Shown here piece after piece: positions 7,751-9,953 of a stretch of DNA of 9,953 bases (position 1 is its first letter; each line of letters begins with the position of its first letter). Position numbers and translations under genes: made by a program. The notes below the pieces were generated by a model. The model ran no database searches and had not been told where the DNA came from. It was given only the letters and a program-made list of their open reading frames with translations. The stretch comes from SPCO01 sp964427285 (lineage in GTDB: Bacteria; Chloroflexota; Limnocylindria; Limnocylindrales; CSP1-4), in assembly GCA_964427285.1 (NCBI GenBank), contig CAYRTS010000098.1, positions 1 to 9,953 on the forward strand, read 5' to 3'.

Positions 7751-9013
7751 TCAGACCTTCATCGCCCGCAGGACACGGCGGAGGGCCGCGTCCAGGACAT
7801 CCTCGGAGGTCTGCAGCTCGATCGCCTGGTAGGCCAGCCCCAGCGGCGTGACATCCTGCTGGTCGACCAGCAGTTCCGTGGCATCGGAGATCGAGTCGAT
7901 CTGATCCGGCCCCATGATCGTGATCTCTGGCGGTCGCGCGAACGGCAGCCGTCGCCAGAACGCTTCCGAAGCGAGGGCGTCGCGGATCTCGGGCAACCGC
8001 GACCCGCCGCCGCACAGGAAGATGCGGCCCGGCAGCAGATCCCCCGCCGACAGTTCCTCCATCACCAGTTCCACGCCCGCCGCCCACACGCCGACATCAT
8101 CGGCCACGATCCTGGCGATGTCAGCGGCATGGTCAACGGCGATGCCGCGCGCGTAGTCCACCTTGAGCGCCTCGGCGCGCGGGAAGGGCAGGTCAAGCCG
8201 GTCGGCCAGGCTCTTTGTAAAGGCACGTCCACCGAGGGCGAACATCCGCGTCCCTTCGATCCCGCCCTTGCGCACCAGCGCCACGTCCGTGGTCCCTCCA
8301 CCGACGTCAACGAACAGCGCGCCGGCCTGGCGGATGTGGTCACTGCCCAGCACCCGGGCGACGGCGTATGGCTCGGCCACGATTTCGAGCAGCTCCAGGT
8401 CCAGCTGCGACGCCACGCTCTGGAGAGCGCCGAGGTGGACCAACGGGGCGAACGCGTTGAAGATCCCGATCGAGACGTGACGCCCCTTGAAACCAACGGG
8501 ATTGGTCAGGGCGTAGCCATCGATCGAAGCCCCGGTCACGGCCGCATGGACCAGCCGGACGTCGACATGCGGGAGACCGGTCTCCCAGGTGATGGCCCGC
8601 TCGGCCTCCTGGAGCGCCTCGCGCTGAACGATGTCGATCAGTTTCCCGAGCTCGCCCTCCGTGATCGGCTGATCCGGCTTCCGGCGCTCCTGGGCATGGG
8701 TCGTGGTGAACCCCTTGACCAGCTCGCCGGCGATCCCGACGACCACCTGGGTCGGCCGAAACCCGGCCATCTCCTCGGCCTCCTGGAGCGCCACCGCGCA
8801 GTTGTCGACGACAGCCGCGATATCGGCGACCGTGCCGGACTGCATGTGCGACAGGCCCTGCCGCTTGCGTCCGACCCCACGAACCGTCCCGTGGCCCGCG
8901 GCATCGATATCGAAGACGAGCGCCTTGGCAAACTCCGTTCCGACGTCCAATGCGGTGCAGGCGGCCAGGGCCTCCTGCCCGTCACGCTGCCAGATCCGTC
9001 GCCAGAACGCCAT
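7751..9013 (-). CDS. FtsA/PilM-like actin-fold ATPase
   Basis: 420-residue member of the actin-like ATPase superfamily, closest in layout to FtsA. Phosphate-1 motif: CTALDVGTEFAKALV (19-33). An SHS2-type insertion (about 88-190) begins VVVGIAGELVKG. Phosphate-2: ALFVDVGGGTTDVAL (232-246). Adenosine motif: IFLCGGGSRLPEI (331-343). Such proteins polymerise or scaffold at the inner membrane, FtsA in the divisome and PilM in type IV pili. Which role applies is not shown: no ftsZ, ftsQ or pilN/pilO/pilQ neighbours are present. Both ends look membrane-seeking: MAFWRRIWQR at the start and an amphipathic LDAALRRVLRAMKV at the end. The start is ATG at 9013, overlapping the alaS stop by 1 nt (TGATG), with GGAG 4 nt upstream. 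The next gene begins 5 nt after its stop and encodes a membrane protein with a cytoplasmic domain, its likely partner. Confidence 0.88.
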   Translation of the reverse strand: MAFWRRIWQRDGQEALAACTALDVGTEFAKALVFDIDAAGHGTVRGVGRKRQGLSHMQSGTVADIAAVVDNCAVALQEAEEMAGFRPTQVVVGIAGELVKGFTTTHAQERRKPDQPITEGELGKLIDIVQREALQEAERAITWETGLPHVDVRLVHAAVTGASIDGYALTNPVGFKGRHVSIGIFNAFAPLVHLGALQSVASQLDLELLEIVAEPYAVARVLGSDHIRQAGALFVDVGGGTTDVALVRKGGIEGTRMFALGGRAFTKSLADRLDLPFPRAEALKVDYARGIAVDHAADIARIVADDVGVWAAGVELVMEELSAGDLLPGRIFLCGGGSRLPEIRDALASEAFWRRLPFARPPEITIMGPDQIDSISDATELLVDQQDVTPLGLAYQAIELQTSEDVLDAALRRVLRAMKV

Positions 9014-9953
9014 CAGGCTCCAGTCTCGAGTCGGGAACGGATCGCCGCCAGCGCGGCAGCCAGGCCATCCCGTCGGGTCCCCTTGCCCTGGGCCATGCCC
9101 GGGCGACCGCCGCCCTTGCCATCGAGGCTCGGCATGGCCGCCGTCACCAGGTCGCCTGCCGAGATCCCGATCGCCACGAGATCCTCGGACACGGTGACAA
9201 AGATCTGCGGCTCGTCGGCATCGAGCGCGAGCGCGACCACGCCCGACCCAAGCACGTCGCTCAGGTCGCGCGCCGCTGCCTTGAGCGCATCCATTGATTC
9301 ATAGGCGATCGCCTGCGCGACGAGCCGCACGCCCGGCGCGATCTCGGCCGCGGCGGCCGCCAGCTCGCCTGGCTTCGGCAGGGCGGACCCCGACCCGGCC
9401 TTGAGTCGGCGCCTTGTCTCTCGAAGGTCGTCCTGTAACGCGGCGATCCGGGCCGGTACCGCTTCGGGCGATTGCGCGCCGACCGCCTCGGCAGCCCGCT
9501 CGAGGGAGCGGAACCTGTCGCGCACGAGGGCGTCGGCGGCGGCTCCGGTGACCGCCTCGATGCGGCGCATGCCAGACCCGATGCTGCGCTCGCCGGTGAT
9601 CAGGAAGCCGCCGATCTGGCCGCTCGCCCGGCAGTGCGTGCCGCCACACAGCTCGAAGCTGTAGTCCTGCACCCGGATCGTGCGGACCGTCTCGCCGTAC
9701 TTCTCGTCAAAGAAAGCGTCCGCGCCCCCCTCGATCGCGTCCGCCATGCCCATCAAGGTGATCGAGACGGGTCGGTCGTCGCGGATGATTCTGCGGACCT
9801 CATCCTCGACGGCATCGGTTTCGTCGTGGGTCAGCCCACGGTCGAAGGGAAAGTCGAAGCGCAGGTAATCCGGCGTCACCAGTGAACCGGCCTGGCGCGC
9901 TCGCTCGCCGACGACGTTGCGCAGCGCCCGATGGAGCAGGTGCGTGCCGGTGT
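9013..9953 (-). CDS. alaS: Alanyl-tRNA synthetase, C-terminal part, 5' end outside window
   Basis: Charges tRNA(Ala) with alanine and clears mischarged Ser- or Gly-tRNA(Ala). Only the last 312 residues are present: the editing domain and C-Ala domain. The fragment opens inside the zinc motif HxxxH: TGTHLLHRAL is visible, and the two leftover bases at the window edge (AC) fit a preceding His codon. The second zinc pair is CGGTH (C102 and H106 of the fragment), followed by IGGFLITGERSIGSGMRRIE, the expected signature. A helical segment (about 145-200) leads to C-Ala with GGRPGMAQGKG near the end. The reading frame continues unbroken upstream past the internal GTG at 9879, so that GTG is not the start. 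It is the first gene in this window's operon; its promoter is not visible. Confidence 0.96.
   Translation of the reverse strand, partial: TGTHLLHRALRNVVGERARQAGSLVTPDYLRFDFPFDRGLTHDETDAVEDEVRRIIRDDRPVSITLMGMADAIEGGADAFFDEKYGETVRTIRVQDYSFELCGGTHCRASGQIGGFLITGERSIGSGMRRIEAVTGAAADALVRDRFRSLERAAEAVGAQSPEAVPARIAALQDDLRETRRRLKAGSGSALPKPGELAAAAAEIAPGVRLVAQAIAYESMDALKAAARDLSDVLGSGVVALALDADEPQIFVTVSEDLVAIGISAGDLVTAAMPSLDGKGGGRPGMAQGKGTRRDGLAAALAAIRSRLETGA

Noticed and set aside
7746..8087. Upstream extension of the baseplate-J-like protein to 8087
   Set aside because: It would lie wholly inside the actin-like gene in another frame and is Gly/Arg-rich. The ATG at 7745 follows the stop by 5 nt and begins a compact domain.
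8129..9304. Plus-strand open frame of 391 codons
   Set aside because: Antisense to the actin-like gene and alaS, spanning their junction, with no motifs or convincing start.

Overview
The window is a compact, very GC-rich bacterial chromosomal segment in which every supported gene lies on the minus strand. Reading in the direction of transcription (from 9953 down to 1) the order is: alaS (3' part) - FtsA/PilM-like actin ATPase - membrane-anchored baseplate-J-like protein - ruvX - mltG - M24B aminopeptidase (pepP-like) - gap - a cysteine-rich lipoprotein - gap - efp - xseA (5' part). The core order alaS/ruvX/mltG and aminopeptidase/efp/xseA is an old bacterial arrangement, best known from Firmicutes. 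Together with the actin-like/baseplate-J-like pair and the KMGRG form of the EF-P loop, it suggests a Chloroflexota-type organism, perhaps an uncultured soil or freshwater lineage. That placement is an inference from protein character, not from a database match.

Region 9953-2616 reads as one tightly packed operon. alaS/actin-like overlap by 1 nt (TGATG), actin-like/baseplate-J-like are 5 nt apart, baseplate-J-like/ruvX overlap by 4 nt (GTGA), ruvX/mltG overlap by 4 nt (ATGA), and mltG/aminopeptidase overlap by 1 nt (TAGTG). Region 2615-2408 is a 208-nt gap holding no convincing gene, only a short perfect hairpin. Region 2407-1757 is the lipoprotein, and 1756-1630 is a 127-nt gap with a candidate -10 element and a small tandem repeat. 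Region 1629-1 is efp followed 1 nt later by xseA, which runs off the window.

Functionally the segment mixes translation (AlaRS, EF-P), nucleic-acid processing (RuvX, ExoVII large subunit), peptide turnover (M24B peptidase) and cell-envelope work (MltG, the actin-like ATPase and its membrane partner, the lipoprotein). The parts least covered by known biology are two. One is the pairing of an FtsA/PilM-like ATPase with a single-pass membrane protein carrying a phage-baseplate-like extracytoplasmic domain, placed between alaS and ruvX. The other is a lipoprotein built from two gaplessly alignable four-cysteine modules. No RNA gene, insertion sequence, CRISPR array or prophage is visible. The long plus-strand reading frames are antisense shadows of the minus-strand genes.
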